Part shown: piece by piece, positions 9,825-20,041 of the stretch
Position numbering within the stretch: the stretch's first letter is position 1
Layout of the letters: each line of letters begins with the position of its first letter
Origin: Skermanella pratensis
GTDB taxonomy: Bacteria > Pseudomonadota > Alphaproteobacteria > Azospirillales > Azospirillaceae
Length of the DNA: 64,000 nucleotides
Reading direction: 5' to 3'
NCBI RefSeq assembly: GCF_008843145.1
Contig: NZ_CP030265.1
Coordinates: 587,001-651,000 of the forward strand
Notes under the pieces: generated by a model
Database searches by the model: none
Seen by the model: only the letters and a program-made list of their open reading frames with translations
What the model was told of the DNA's origin: nothing
Program-made: the position numbers and the translations under genes

Positions 9825-12800
9825 ATGCGTATCGTCCTGGACCTGCAATCCCGCCAATCGCCGAGCCGCGTCCGCGGCATCGGGCGCTATTCCCTGGCCC
9901 TGGCCCGACATCTGGCGAAGCTGGCGACGGACCACGAGATCATCGTCGCCCTGAACGGGGCGCTGCCCGACACGGTCGACGCGGTCCGCGCCGACCTGGA
10001 CGGAGCCGTCCCCGCGGAGCGGATCGTGACCTGGTCCCAGCCCGGCGGCGTCGGGTCCGTTACCGGGGACAGCCGCTGGCGCGCTCGCGCCGCGGAGCGG
10101 CTGCGCGAGCGGTTCCTGGAGTCGCTGCGGCCGGACATCCTGCACGTCTCGAGCCTGTTCGAGGGGCTGGGCGACGATGTCACCACTTCAATCGGGGAGG
10201 TCGCCGCCGACATGCCGACGGCGGTCACCCTGTACGACCTGATCCCGCTGGTCCGGCGCGACGTCTACCTGGCCAACCCTGCGGTGGCCGACTGGTACGA
10301 GCGCAAGCTGGCCTCGTTGCGGCGCGCCGACCTGTGGCTGGCGATCTCCGACCATACGCGGCGGGAGGGTATCGAGCTGCTGGGCCTGCCGGAGGACCGG
10401 GTACGGTCGATCTCCTCCGCGGTCGACCCGATGTTCCGCCCGGTGAAGCCGGCCGACGAAACGGCGTTACGGCGGCGCTACGGCCTGGAAAAGCCGTTCG
10501 TCCTGTATACGGCGACCATCGAGCCGCACAAGAACGTGGAAGGGCTGTTCACGGCTTATGGGAAACTGTCGCCGCCGGTGCGGCGGGCCCACCGGCTGGC
10601 GATCGTCTGCCGGATCGACGACCACAACTTGGCGCGGCTGAACGCCGCCGCCCGCCGCGCCGGCCTGCGCGACGACGACTATGTGATCACCGGCTACGTT
10701 CCGGACGAGGATCTGCTGGCGCTCTACGGCATCTGCCGTCTCTTTGTCTTTCCGTCGCTTCACGAGGGCTTCGGCCTGCCGGCGCTGGAGGCGATGGCCT
10801 GCGGCGCTCCGGTGATCGCGTCGGATTCGACCAGCCTGCCGGAGGTGGTCGGCCGCCGGGACGCCCTGTTCGACGCCGGGTCGCCCGAGGCCATTGCGGG
10901 CGCCATGGAGCGGACCCTGGGCGACGAAGGCTTCCTCGCGGAACTGCGCCGGCACGGCCTCGCCCGCGCCCGCCTGTTCGGCTGGGAGAGCACGGCGCGC
11001 AAGGCGCTCGACGCGTTCGAGGAGTTGCATGACCGGCGCCGCGAAAGCTCCCGGGCCGCCGTGCGGGCGCCAATGCCGAGGCGTCCCCGGCTGGCCTTCG
11101 TCTGTCCGCTGAAGCCGGAGGAGAACCGGTTTTCCAGCCACGCCGGCGCGATCCTGCCGGAGCTGGCCCGGTACTACGACATCGAGTGCGTCGTGCGTCA
11201 GGACCTGGTCGAGGACGGCTTCGCGCGGTCCAGCCTGCCGATCCGCTCCGCCGCGTGGTTCGCCGGCAACGGGGCGCGTTACGACCGCGTGCTCTATCAC
11301 CTGGGCGACGACGCCGACCTCTATCCCTGGGTTTCGGAACTTCTTCGCCAGTGGCCGGGCACCGTCGCGCTGCATGACGACCGCCTGGGCGGCGCGCTCT
11401 CGCGCCTGCGGCCGGCGGATGGGCAACCCGATCCCTGGATCGCGGAGCTTTACCGCTCCCACGGCTGGACGGCGGTGATCGAGCGCCTGAGAGCGGAAGA
11501 CCCCGAAGCCGTCGCGGCGACGTATCCGTGCCTCGGCTCGATCGTCGAAACTGCCGCCGGGATCGTCCGGGCCGATCCGGACCGGAGCCCGGCCCGCATG
11601 GCCGGGCTCTACCGCGACGCGCTGGAAGAGCATGCGGAGAGTTCCCGGCTGGCGCGCCTGGACCGGCTGGCCGACGACGTCATGGCGATCTCCACCCCCG
11701 ACGCCCCCGGCCCCGAGGATTGGGAAAAGGTGCTGGCCAGCGCCGCCGAGAACCTTGCCCCGGCAACTCCGGTCCGCCAGCTCCTGGTGGACGTGTCGGA
11801 ACTGGTGCAGCGCGATGCCGGCACCGGCATCCAGCGGGTCACGAAGAACATCACCCTGAAGCTCCTGGAGAACCCGCCGGCCGGCTTCCGCGTCGAGCCG
11901 GTCTTCGACGACGGCTCCGGGGGCTTCCGCTACGCCCGCGCGCTGACGGGAAAGCTGATCGGCCTGCCCGGCCAGGGTCTCCGGGACGACCTGATCGACA
12001 CCCGGCCGGGCGACGTGCTGCTGGGCCTGGACCTGGTGGTGCACCAGATCTCCGGACGGCAGGAGTTGAACCGTCGCCTGCGGCACCGCGGCGTCAGCGT
12101 CTTCTACGTCGTCTATGACCTGCTTCCGGTCCTGCGGCCCCAATGGTTCCCGCCCTTCCCGCTGTTCCGCACATGGCTCCAGGCGATCTGCCGCGAAGCG
12201 GACGGATTGGTCTGCATCTCGCGCTCGGTGGCGCAGCAGCTGCTGGACCACCTGCCGGAACTGGATGTCGAGCGATTGACGCCGCTGAAAATCGGCCATT
12301 TCCATCTCGGCGCGGATATCGATACCAGGGCGGGTGCGGTATCGGACGCGGTGGCATCGCTCCTGGAGCGGCCGACCCTGAAGTTCCTGGTGGTCGGCAC
12401 TGTGGAGCCCAGGAAAGGGCATGACCAGTGCCTCGCCGCCTTCGAGGAGCTGTGGGCCGCCGGCGCCGACATCGACCTCGTGCTGGTCGGCAAGCAGGGA
12501 TGGATGGTCGACGACCTGGCCGGCCGGATGCGCGGCCACCCCGAGGCAGGCAAGCGGCTCCACTGGCTGGACAAGGCCTCGGACGCCGATCTGAACGCGC
12601 TCTACGCGGAATGCACCGCGCTGCTCGGCATGTCGCAGGACGAAGGCTTCGGGCTGCCGCTGATCGAAGCCGCCAAGCACGGCCAGCGGATCGTCGCGCG
12701 GGACATCCCGGTATTCCGGGAGATCGCCGGCGACCATGCGACCTATTTCTCCGGGACGGAAGGGCATGACTTCGCGGCGGCGCTGTCCGCCTGGATCGAG

Positions 12801-13040
12801 CGCCACCGGCGCGGCGAGGTCCCGGACACGGCGGCGATGCCATGGCTGACCTGGACCCGGGCCGCCGAGCAACTCGTCGACGTCATCCTTCATGGCCGGT
12901 GGGATGCGGCATGGAGTCCGGCCCGGCTTGATCCGCGGCTTCCGGCGGACGGCGATGGGCGGGAGCCGACTTCAGCCGAAGGAACGGCCGTCGCGGGGGG
13001 CGGCGGGCGGGGGACGGCGCGCTTGGCGCGACGTGCCTGA
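9825..13040 (+). CDS. Giant glycosyltransferase with two complete GT4 modules and a partial third
   Basis: A 1071-residue cytoplasmic polypeptide. Residues 1-400 form a full GT4 enzyme: GIGRYSLALARHLAK, TIEPHKNVEGLF, and FPSLHEGFGLPALEAMACG. Residues 417-650 begin again like the acceptor half of another GT4 (RLAFVCPLKPEENRFSSHAG, ILPELARYYDIE) but lack a donor half. Residues 653-1040 are a second full module starting LLVDVSELVQRDAGTGIQR and carrying VGTVEPRKGHDQ and SQDEGFGLPLIEAAKHG. Such a chain could add two sugars in sequence. The last 40 residues are low-complexity. The gene lies 15 bp after the FkbM gene, in the same operon. Confidence 0.85.
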   Translation: MRIVLDLQSRQSPSRVRGIGRYSLALARHLAKLATDHEIIVALNGALPDTVDAVRADLDGAVPAERIVTWSQPGGVGSVTGDSRWRARAAERLRERFLESLRPDILHVSSLFEGLGDDVTTSIGEVAADMPTAVTLYDLIPLVRRDVYLANPAVADWYERKLASLRRADLWLAISDHTRREGIELLGLPEDRVRSISSAVDPMFRPVKPADETALRRRYGLEKPFVLYTATIEPHKNVEGLFTAYGKLSPPVRRAHRLAIVCRIDDHNLARLNAAARRAGLRDDDYVITGYVPDEDLLALYGICRLFVFPSLHEGFGLPALEAMACGAPVIASDSTSLPEVVGRRDALFDAGSPEAIAGAMERTLGDEGFLAELRRHGLARARLFGWESTARKALDAFEELHDRRRESSRAAVRAPMPRRPRLAFVCPLKPEENRFSSHAGAILPELARYYDIECVVRQDLVEDGFARSSLPIRSAAWFAGNGARYDRVLYHLGDDADLYPWVSELLRQWPGTVALHDDRLGGALSRLRPADGQPDPWIAELYRSHGWTAVIERLRAEDPEAVAATYPCLGSIVETAAGIVRADPDRSPARMAGLYRDALEEHAESSRLARLDRLADDVMAISTPDAPGPEDWEKVLASAAENLAPATPVRQLLVDVSELVQRDAGTGIQRVTKNITLKLLENPPAGFRVEPVFDDGSGGFRYARALTGKLIGLPGQGLRDDLIDTRPGDVLLGLDLVVHQISGRQELNRRLRHRGVSVFYVVYDLLPVLRPQWFPPFPLFRTWLQAICREADGLVCISRSVAQQLLDHLPELDVERLTPLKIGHFHLGADIDTRAGAVSDAVASLLERPTLKFLVVGTVEPRKGHDQCLAAFEELWAAGADIDLVLVGKQGWMVDDLAGRMRGHPEAGKRLHWLDKASDADLNALYAECTALLGMSQDEGFGLPLIEAAKHGQRIVARDIPVFREIAGDHATYFSGTEGHDFAAALSAWIERHRRGEVPDTAAMPWLTWTRAAEQLVDVILHGRWDAAWSPARLDPRLPADGDGREPTSAEGTAVAGGGGRGTARLARRA

Positions 13041-13255
13041 CGCGACGCGCCCGAGCCGCCGATTCGGATGCCGGGGCAAGCCGGATGCATCGGCGTCGTC
13101 CGCTAGAACCCGGTCAGCCCATGCAACTTGATATTGGGTGGATAATATGACATTGACCGGCGTACAGAACATCCAACGTAGCGCGGGACAATGATCGTGC
13201 TGGTTTTCGTCGATGTGGATTGTTTATACGCCTCCCACGGACAATGCCTTTGTGA

Positions 13256-14251
<996 letters not shown>

Positions 14252-14259
14252 GAAGCACC

Positions 14260-15267
14260 GTGTCGTCGGAGGCATTGCCGCTCAAGGTCCTGGTCACTGG
14301 GGGAACCGGTTTCGTTGGACGTCACCTGGTCCTCGCCTTGGAAAAGGCGCTGCCCGAAGGGAGCGAGGTCGTCGTCGGCAGCTCCCGGCCGGACTTCTGC
14401 CCGACAGGCGAGACGGGCTGGTCCGGCCGTATTCCGGTGCGCCCGGTGGCGCTGGACGTTACCGATGTGTCGCAGGTGAACGCCGTTATCCGTGCCGAAC
14501 AGCCGACGCATCTGGTGCACCTGGCGGCCATCGCGGCGGTCACGGCCGCCAGCCGGGACCCGCGTTTCGCGTGGGGCGTCAATCTCAACGGCACTTTGAA
14601 TGTCGCGCTGGCGGTTGCCGGCGAATGTCCTTCGTGCCGCATTCTGTTCAGCAGCAGTTCGGAAGTCTACGGCGCCAGCTTCAAGGCTGGCGTTCCCCTG
14701 GACGAGGGGGCGCTGTTGCAGCCGGCCAACCCCTATGCCGCCAGCAAAGCGGCGGCCGACCTGATGCTCGGACAGATGGCGCTGCAGGGGATCGCCGTCA
14801 CCCGGGCCCGGCCGTTCAACCACACCGGTCCGGGCCAGGACGAACAGTTCGCCATTCCGTCCTTCGCCGCTCAGATCGCGCGGATCGAGCTTGGGCTGCA
14901 GGAACCCGTCATCCGCGTCGGATGGCTGGACAGCATCCGGGACTTCCTGGACGTCGGCGACGTGGTCGCCGCCTATGTCCGAATCATCCTGACGGCCGAC
15001 CAGTTGCCGCCGGGGTGCATCATCAACCTGGCCTCGGGGACCGGCCGGCGGATCGGTGATCTGCTCGACAGGCTCCTGTCCATGTCCGGAACCCGGATCG
15101 AACTCGTGAAGGATCCCGCTCGGTTCCGCGCCAGCGACACGCCCTCGGTGGTCGGCGACAGCAGCCGGGCCCGGCTGCTTCTGGGCTGGAAGCCGGAGCG
15201 CGACATGGACGATACCCTGCGTTCGGTGCTGGATTACTGGCGGACCCGCCTGGCCCGGAGGGGATGA
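14260..15267 (+). CDS. rmd: GDP-6-deoxy-D-lyxo-4-hexulose reductase (GDP-D-rhamnose synthesis)
   Basis: Extended SDR of 335 residues that would reduce the Gmd product at C4 to GDP-D-rhamnose. The NAD(P) site VTGGTGFVGRHL, the segment HLAAIAAVTAASRDP, SSSEVYG, the catalytic YAASKAAAD and RPFNHTGPGQ match Rmd better than WcaG-type fucose synthases, which is why I prefer D-rhamnose to L-fucose as the end product. The start is GTG 14260, after AGGAAGCACC. It overlaps nothing and ends in a palindrome that serves as terminator. A GDP-talose/perosamine outcome is less likely. Confidence 0.85.
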   Translation: MSSEALPLKVLVTGGTGFVGRHLVLALEKALPEGSEVVVGSSRPDFCPTGETGWSGRIPVRPVALDVTDVSQVNAVIRAEQPTHLVHLAAIAAVTAASRDPRFAWGVNLNGTLNVALAVAGECPSCRILFSSSSEVYGASFKAGVPLDEGALLQPANPYAASKAAADLMLGQMALQGIAVTRARPFNHTGPGQDEQFAIPSFAAQIARIELGLQEPVIRVGWLDSIRDFLDVGDVVAAYVRIILTADQLPPGCIINLASGTGRRIGDLLDRLLSMSGTRIELVKDPARFRASDTPSVVGDSSRARLLLGWKPERDMDDTLRSVLDYWRTRLARRG

Positions 15268-15277
15268 CCGGGCCAGG
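15249..15277 (+). terminator. Hairpin at the end of rmd
   Basis: Perfect 10-bp inverted repeat, CCTGGCCCGG at 15249-15258 and CCGGGCCAGG at 15268-15277, with a 9-base loop that contains the rmd stop codon. It lies between two convergent genes and has no strong T tract, so it may act in both directions or stabilise the transcript 3' end. Confidence 0.55.
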
Positions 15278-15297
15278 CGGCCCGGGACCTCGGTCCT

Positions 15298-16673
15298 TCA
15301 GCGGGCCGCCGTTGCGACCTGGCGGATGACGGCCGCCAACTGGTCGCGGGCCTTCTCCGCCATGGCCTTTCCCGCCGTGTCGCTCTCGTGGATGAATGTC
15401 GTGAAGATCCGCGCCCTGTTGATGTAATAGACATGGCGGAATTCGGTCGTGCGCTCCGGCAGGATGCACGCAGCCTCTCCGACTCGGAGGGTGATCTCGC
15501 GCAACTGCTCGACCGGTCCCAGCGACGACCTGAACTCTCCCGGGCAACTCTTCTTCAGCACCTCGACATAGGTCTCGGTCAACTCCGCGAGGGCGCGGTT
15601 GTCGATGATGCTGACCTCGCGGATACCGCCGAACACCTGTCCGTACTTCCAGGCGAAAGTCGCCGGCCGCTGGTCAGGCGGAACCTGATCGAGCGAAACC
15701 GGAACGATCCCGGCCATGCCGGCGGCGGACAGCAGGTTGACCAGGACGTCGGGCAGGACCGGTCCCGGGACCGGCGGAGCGGCGGTCGGTGCCGGGACTG
15801 GAGCCGGCGCGGCTTCGGCGGGAGGGTCTGGCGGAGCAAGGACGGAGGCGACGGTCACCGCCGGGGACTCGGCGGCGGATGGCGGGGTTTCCAGGGCTGC
15901 CGGCCCTTCCGCCCTGTTTTCCGGGAGGGCGGACGGCACTTCCGGGGGGCTGCCGCGGGAGCCGCAGGGCTGGCTGCCGGCGGTGATTCCGCCGCCGTGG
16001 GGGCCGCTCCCGTCGCGCCTGTCGGGTCCGCGGCGGGACCGGCGGTGACGGCGGCGGCCGGGCCGGGACCAGGAACGGGAACGGGAACGGCTACCGGCGG
16101 CGCCTCGGCGACCGTCACCGCCTTCGCCACCGATTTGCCGGCGGACTGGACGCAGGCGTTCAGGTTCATCAGGGCTGCGCCGCTGCCGCGCAGGCTGAGC
16201 GACAGCGTCACTTCGGGATTGTCTATGGTCAGCGTGTTGCCCTTGCGGACGGCCTCGAAGAAGGACGGGTCCTTGCCGAGAGCGACCGCCAGGGCGGACG
16301 GTCTGGTGACGAGGCCCGATCCCTGCCGCGCACCGCGCTTGTCGACCGTCAGCTTGGTCGGCAGCAGGGATTTTGCGTTCAGCCTGGGTTCGGGCAGGCC
16401 GACGATCACGACGACCTCGTCGGCCCTGTTCTTCGCGATCAGCAGGGCGTGCCCGTTGTCGTACCGCGTGCCCGCGGCGCAGTAGTCGAACTCGCCGCTT
16501 TCCCGGGAGACAGCCGTGACCGCCCAGTCCTCGGTCGGGAGCGAGGCCGCAGCCGTCCGCTTGGCGGCGGACTTCTCGGATGGCACCTTCTCGGCGGCCC
16601 GCGCGGGCCCCCCCGCCATGGCGGGTCCAAGCGCCAGCCCCAGGCCGATGGCCCACATCATCCAGTGACTCAT
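15298..16673 (-). CDS. Secreted proline/alanine-rich protein of unknown function, frame broken at 15944-15949
   Basis: No known family recognised. Read from ATG 16673, the protein starts with a signal peptide (hydrophobic core AIGLGLALGPAMAGG, cleavage near ARAAE). A globular segment to about residue 170 contains SGEFDYCAAGTRYDNGH and ends near LNACVQSAGKSV; a long Pro/Ala/Val linker follows, then a C-terminal domain of about 150 residues including KYGQVFGGIREVSIIDNRA and EFRHVYYINRARIF. The frame changes by one base at a run of six G on the + strand (15944-15949) inside the linker; one more base gives a 458-residue protein. Paired Cys residues and the signal peptide suggest a periplasmic location. 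It is convergent with rmd. Confidence 0.6.
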
Positions 16674-16707
16674 GACTATTTTCCCAGGTGTCATCGCTGT
16701 TCGCATG

Positions 16708-17631
16708 TTATCGAGGCGGGGCCGGCCGGGACGGCGCGGCCGTGCAGTCGGGGATTTGCCTAAGCACCGCCGGCCATTGCTCCAGCCAGCCCTTGTCGTG
16801 GCTGGCATCGGCGACCGGCAGGATCCGGAGACAGGCATCGGCCGCTGCGCGCCGGGCATAGCTGTCGGCCACCAGCCGGGGCACGACGCTGTCCCGACCG
16901 CCGACCAGGTGCAGTTGCGGCGTGGCGCCCAGGCTGCGGGCCGACTCCGACGGATCGAGTGAGCCGGACAGCGGCGAGATCCGGTGGTGGGCGGTCCAAG
17001 CCGCCGTGGCCAGGTTGCCGGCGACGCTGACCACGGCGGCCACATCCCGCCGACGGGCCGCGAGCAGGACGACGGCGCCGCCGCCGCCCGAATAGCCGAT
17101 CAGCACCAGCCGGCGGGGGAGTGCCGGAACCACCCGGTCGATCGAGCCGTCGAGCGCAGCGATCACCGATTCGGCGAGGCGGCGCGACGTCCAGAACCCC
17201 GGCTCGCACGAGTCGCGGGATCCGGCCGGCCGGAACTGGCAAGGCCGTCCCAGGTAGACGACGTTGGGTCCGCCGTCCCGCGCGGCGAGCCGGAGCGCCA
17301 GGGGGTTGAGCGGCGTCGGGTCGGATGACGGGTCGGAGGGAGACGACCAGGCGTAGCCGTCACCCTCGACATAGACGTGCACGGTTTCGCCCGGTGAGTC
17401 GAGTCGCGACCAGACGGCGATGTCGAAGCCGCCGGAGCGCACGGTGGACCTGGTCAGACCGCCTATTGCGGCGATCTCGGCCGCGGCCGACCCGCGCTCG
17501 GCCGGACTGGCGGTGCAGCCGGCGACGAGAAGGGACGCCACGGAGACCGCGACGGCGAGGCGCCGCCGCGGCTTCGGGGAGGCCAGCCGCCGGAGCGCTC
17601 CGGCGATGCGGTCAGTCGCGGCGGATTTCAT
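16708..17631 (-). CDS. Alpha/beta-hydrolase lipoprotein
   Basis: Predicted outer-membrane or periplasmic lipoprotein of 307 residues with a serine hydrolase fold. The N-terminus has a basic stretch, a hydrophobic segment and the lipobox LLVAGC, giving Cys39 as the lipidated residue. The nucleophile elbow GYSGGGG puts Ser at 181; VGGRDSVVP supplies a candidate acid and ASHDKGW the histidine. VYVEGDGYAW resembles the oxyanion region of small esterases. Its start overlaps the end of the O-antigen ligase gene by 20 bp, so the two are translationally coupled and it may deacylate or otherwise trim the polysaccharide. Substrate unknown. Confidence 0.7.
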   Translation of the reverse strand: MKSAATDRIAGALRRLASPKPRRRLAVAVSVASLLVAGCTASPAERGSAAAEIAAIGGLTRSTVRSGGFDIAVWSRLDSPGETVHVYVEGDGYAWSSPSDPSSDPTPLNPLALRLAARDGGPNVVYLGRPCQFRPAGSRDSCEPGFWTSRRLAESVIAALDGSIDRVVPALPRRLVLIGYSGGGGAVVLLAARRRDVAAVVSVAGNLATAAWTAHHRISPLSGSLDPSESARSLGATPQLHLVGGRDSVVPRLVADSYARRAAADACLRILPVADASHDKGWLEQWPAVLRQIPDCTAAPSRPAPPR

Positions 17632-19716
17632 GAAGCCTGTTCCGGATCTCGGGTGTCAGGGGGACGACGCGCTCGATGCCGGCGTCCACCGCGCGCAGCA
17701 GCCGGGCCTGTCCCAGGTTGCCCCATTGGGCGGTCGGGGCCATGGCGATGCCGGTGAACCACAAGGCGACGGGATCGTCGGGGTTGCGCAGCAGCAGGTC
17801 GTTGCCGACGCGGATCGCGACCGGGCCGTTGTTCGACGTCACCAGCAAGTCGAGGAAGGGGACGGACAGGTCGACCCGGTTGGGCATCTGGTCGAGCAGG
17901 GCGAACAGCTTCTGGCTCCAGGCGGGGACCTCCCACTCGCGCAGGCGGTCGAGTCGGGGGTCTCCCATCTTGGTCGCCAGCTCGTCGCGCATGATCAGCG
18001 TCAGCGATTTCAGGCGGGTGCTCGACGGGAGATCGGCCGCGTGGCGGTCCACCGCCCTGAGCAGGGTCTCGAACCAGAAGACCTCGCCGTCGGTCAGCGG
18101 CTGTCCGATCTCACCCTTGGCGGCGAGATCGTTCGTCAGGTCGAGCGCGATCCACCACAGGTGCGAGCCGCCCTGCCCGTGGTCCCAGAGCAGGTATGCC
18201 GGCATGTCGAAGGCCGGCGGCCGGCCGGCCCTGATCACGGCGAGCAGCCGCTCCGAGTCGGCGGCCACCCGGAGGGCGAGTGCCGACCCGGCGGCGAGCG
18301 TCACCGCGACGATCAGCGCGATGCCGGCCGCCAGGTGACGCGATGCCGCGGCGCCCGCCGGGTCGCGTCGCCGCCTCACCCCGCCGGCGGTCGCGGCGAA
18401 GGCGACGGCCTGGAACGGAACCGCGACCGGCAGGGTGAACCAGGCCGCCAGGAGCCCGGCGACCGCCACCCAGACCGCGCACAGCAGTGCGCGGGACCGC
18501 CGGCGGGCGCACAGGATCGCCGTGACCGGCAGGGCCGCCATCAGGATGCCGCCGGGCAGCCCCGCCGACAGGGTCGCCTCGATATAGGTATTGTGGGTGT
18601 GGAAGGCGCCGCCGCCGGTGTTGCCGAGAGACTGCTGCCAGGTCTCGGTAACGGCGCGAACGTCGCGCACCCGGTCCAGGAAACCGTAGAGGATGTCGTT
18701 GAACGAGCCCCAGCCGGCGCCGTGCACCAGAAGCATCGGATCGGAACGGAGCGCCTCGAACGCCACCAGGATCATCTCGGTGCGCGACAAGGGCGACTCG
18801 AGTCCCTTGGCGGTGCCCAGCCAGTACATTCCCGCCGGAACCGCCACGGTCAGGGCGAGCGCCGTCAGTGCCGCCAGGAAACGCCAGGAACGTCCCGTCC
18901 CGATCGCCGGCGCGAGAACCAGCATGACGGGGATCACCACCGCCGCGATCCCGATCGCGGTCTTGTTCTGAGACGTCGCGACGATGGCGCTGCCGAGCGC
19001 GAGGGCGGCCAGCGCCCGCAACGGACCGGGCCCGGACATCGCGCGGCCGGCGACCGGGCCGAGTCGGCGGGCCAGCCGCGCCGGCCACCGGAGGCTCTTG
19101 TCGCTCGCGACGATGGCGATCACGAACAGCCCCAGGAGCGCCGCGAACTCCGGCCAGACGACCGGCCGCCAGGGCGAGCCGATCGGTTCGCTGACGTTGA
19201 GGAGCAGCAGGATGACGCCGGAGACCGCCGCGGAGCCCACGATGGCCTGACGGACCCGCCGGCGCTGCCATACCGCTAGGGTGAGCGCCGTCAGGACGGC
19301 GAGGGACGCGTACCACAGGACTCCTTCGCCGGTCTGCGGCGTTCCCATAGCCGATCGCATCGGGAGGGGGCCGCCAGCGACGCCGCCGCCGACCAGAGCG
19401 CCAGGGCCGAAGTCGCCAGGGTCAGGGGATGGGTGAGGGCCGCCGTCACCGGGTAACGCAGCGCGGACATCAGCGCGAGGCACAATGTCGCGGCCGCCGC
19501 GCAGGCGAACAGCGCCGCGACCACCGGTTCTGACTGGTACCACACGCCGAACGCGAACGGCTTGAGCGCCGGCAAGAAGATGAAGAACGACAGCGACACG
19601 ATCGTTCCGCCCATGGCCGCCAGCCAGGACGGCGCCGCGCCGACGGATCGGTCCGCCGCTGCCGCGGTGATGCTCTCGGTCGAAGACATGTCCGAAACAG
19701 GGGATTTGGCAGGCAC
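17612..19716 (-). CDS. O-antigen ligase/polymerase family membrane protein, frame broken at 19366-19370
   Basis: Polytopic membrane protein of the Wzy/WaaL type, which joins polysaccharide units or ligates them to a carrier at the periplasmic face. The first 115 residues (from ATG 19716) lie in one frame with two to three hydrophobic helices; the remainder is one frame away and includes many helices, SQNKTAIGIAAVVI, and the family hallmark HTHNTYIEATLSAGLPGG in the large periplasmic loop. A soluble C-terminal tail of about 200 residues follows. The shift sits at a run of five G (19366-19370); adding one gives 701 residues. Divergent from the autotransporter gene. Confidence 0.8.
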
Positions 19717-20041
19717 CCGGCTATCCTCTCAGCGGTCCAGTGGAGGCCGCGCATGAATCAGGCGGACATCACTATTGACGCGAGTATTTAACGTTGCCTT
19801 AACGCTGATTTAAACGTGGAAAAGGCACGATGACCCCTGCGACGGCGTGCAGGGACGGGGTCACATATCCGGATAATCAGCCCATGACTGTGATCCGAAA
19901 GCCATAAATCCGAACAGCGGCAATGCAGCGCACGCAATACGATTATCCGGCCTTGATAGTTTTCCGGAGATTGTTTACTCATGATGGCACGCAGTTCGGA
20001 ATTTACAGAACTTTGCCGCATTCGCCGCAGGGGGCACATAT
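19717..20041. promoter_or_regulatory. Divergent regulatory region with inverted and direct repeats
   Basis: About 325 AT-rich base pairs between the ligase gene and the autotransporter gene, with no credible coding sequence. It holds a perfect 10-bp inverted repeat, CCGGATAATC at 19869-19878 and GATTATCCGG at 19941-19950, 62 bp apart, and three related AT-rich direct repeats, TTTAACG (19787), TTAACG (19799) and TTTAAACG (19809). Both sets lie where a regulator of either gene could bind. CAGGGGGCAC just before 20042 is the ribosome-binding site of the autotransporter. Confidence 0.5.

Noticed and set aside
19788-20039. 83-codon leftward frame in the ligase-autotransporter gap
   Set aside because: No ribosome-binding site or family resemblance, and the region has regulatory repeats instead.
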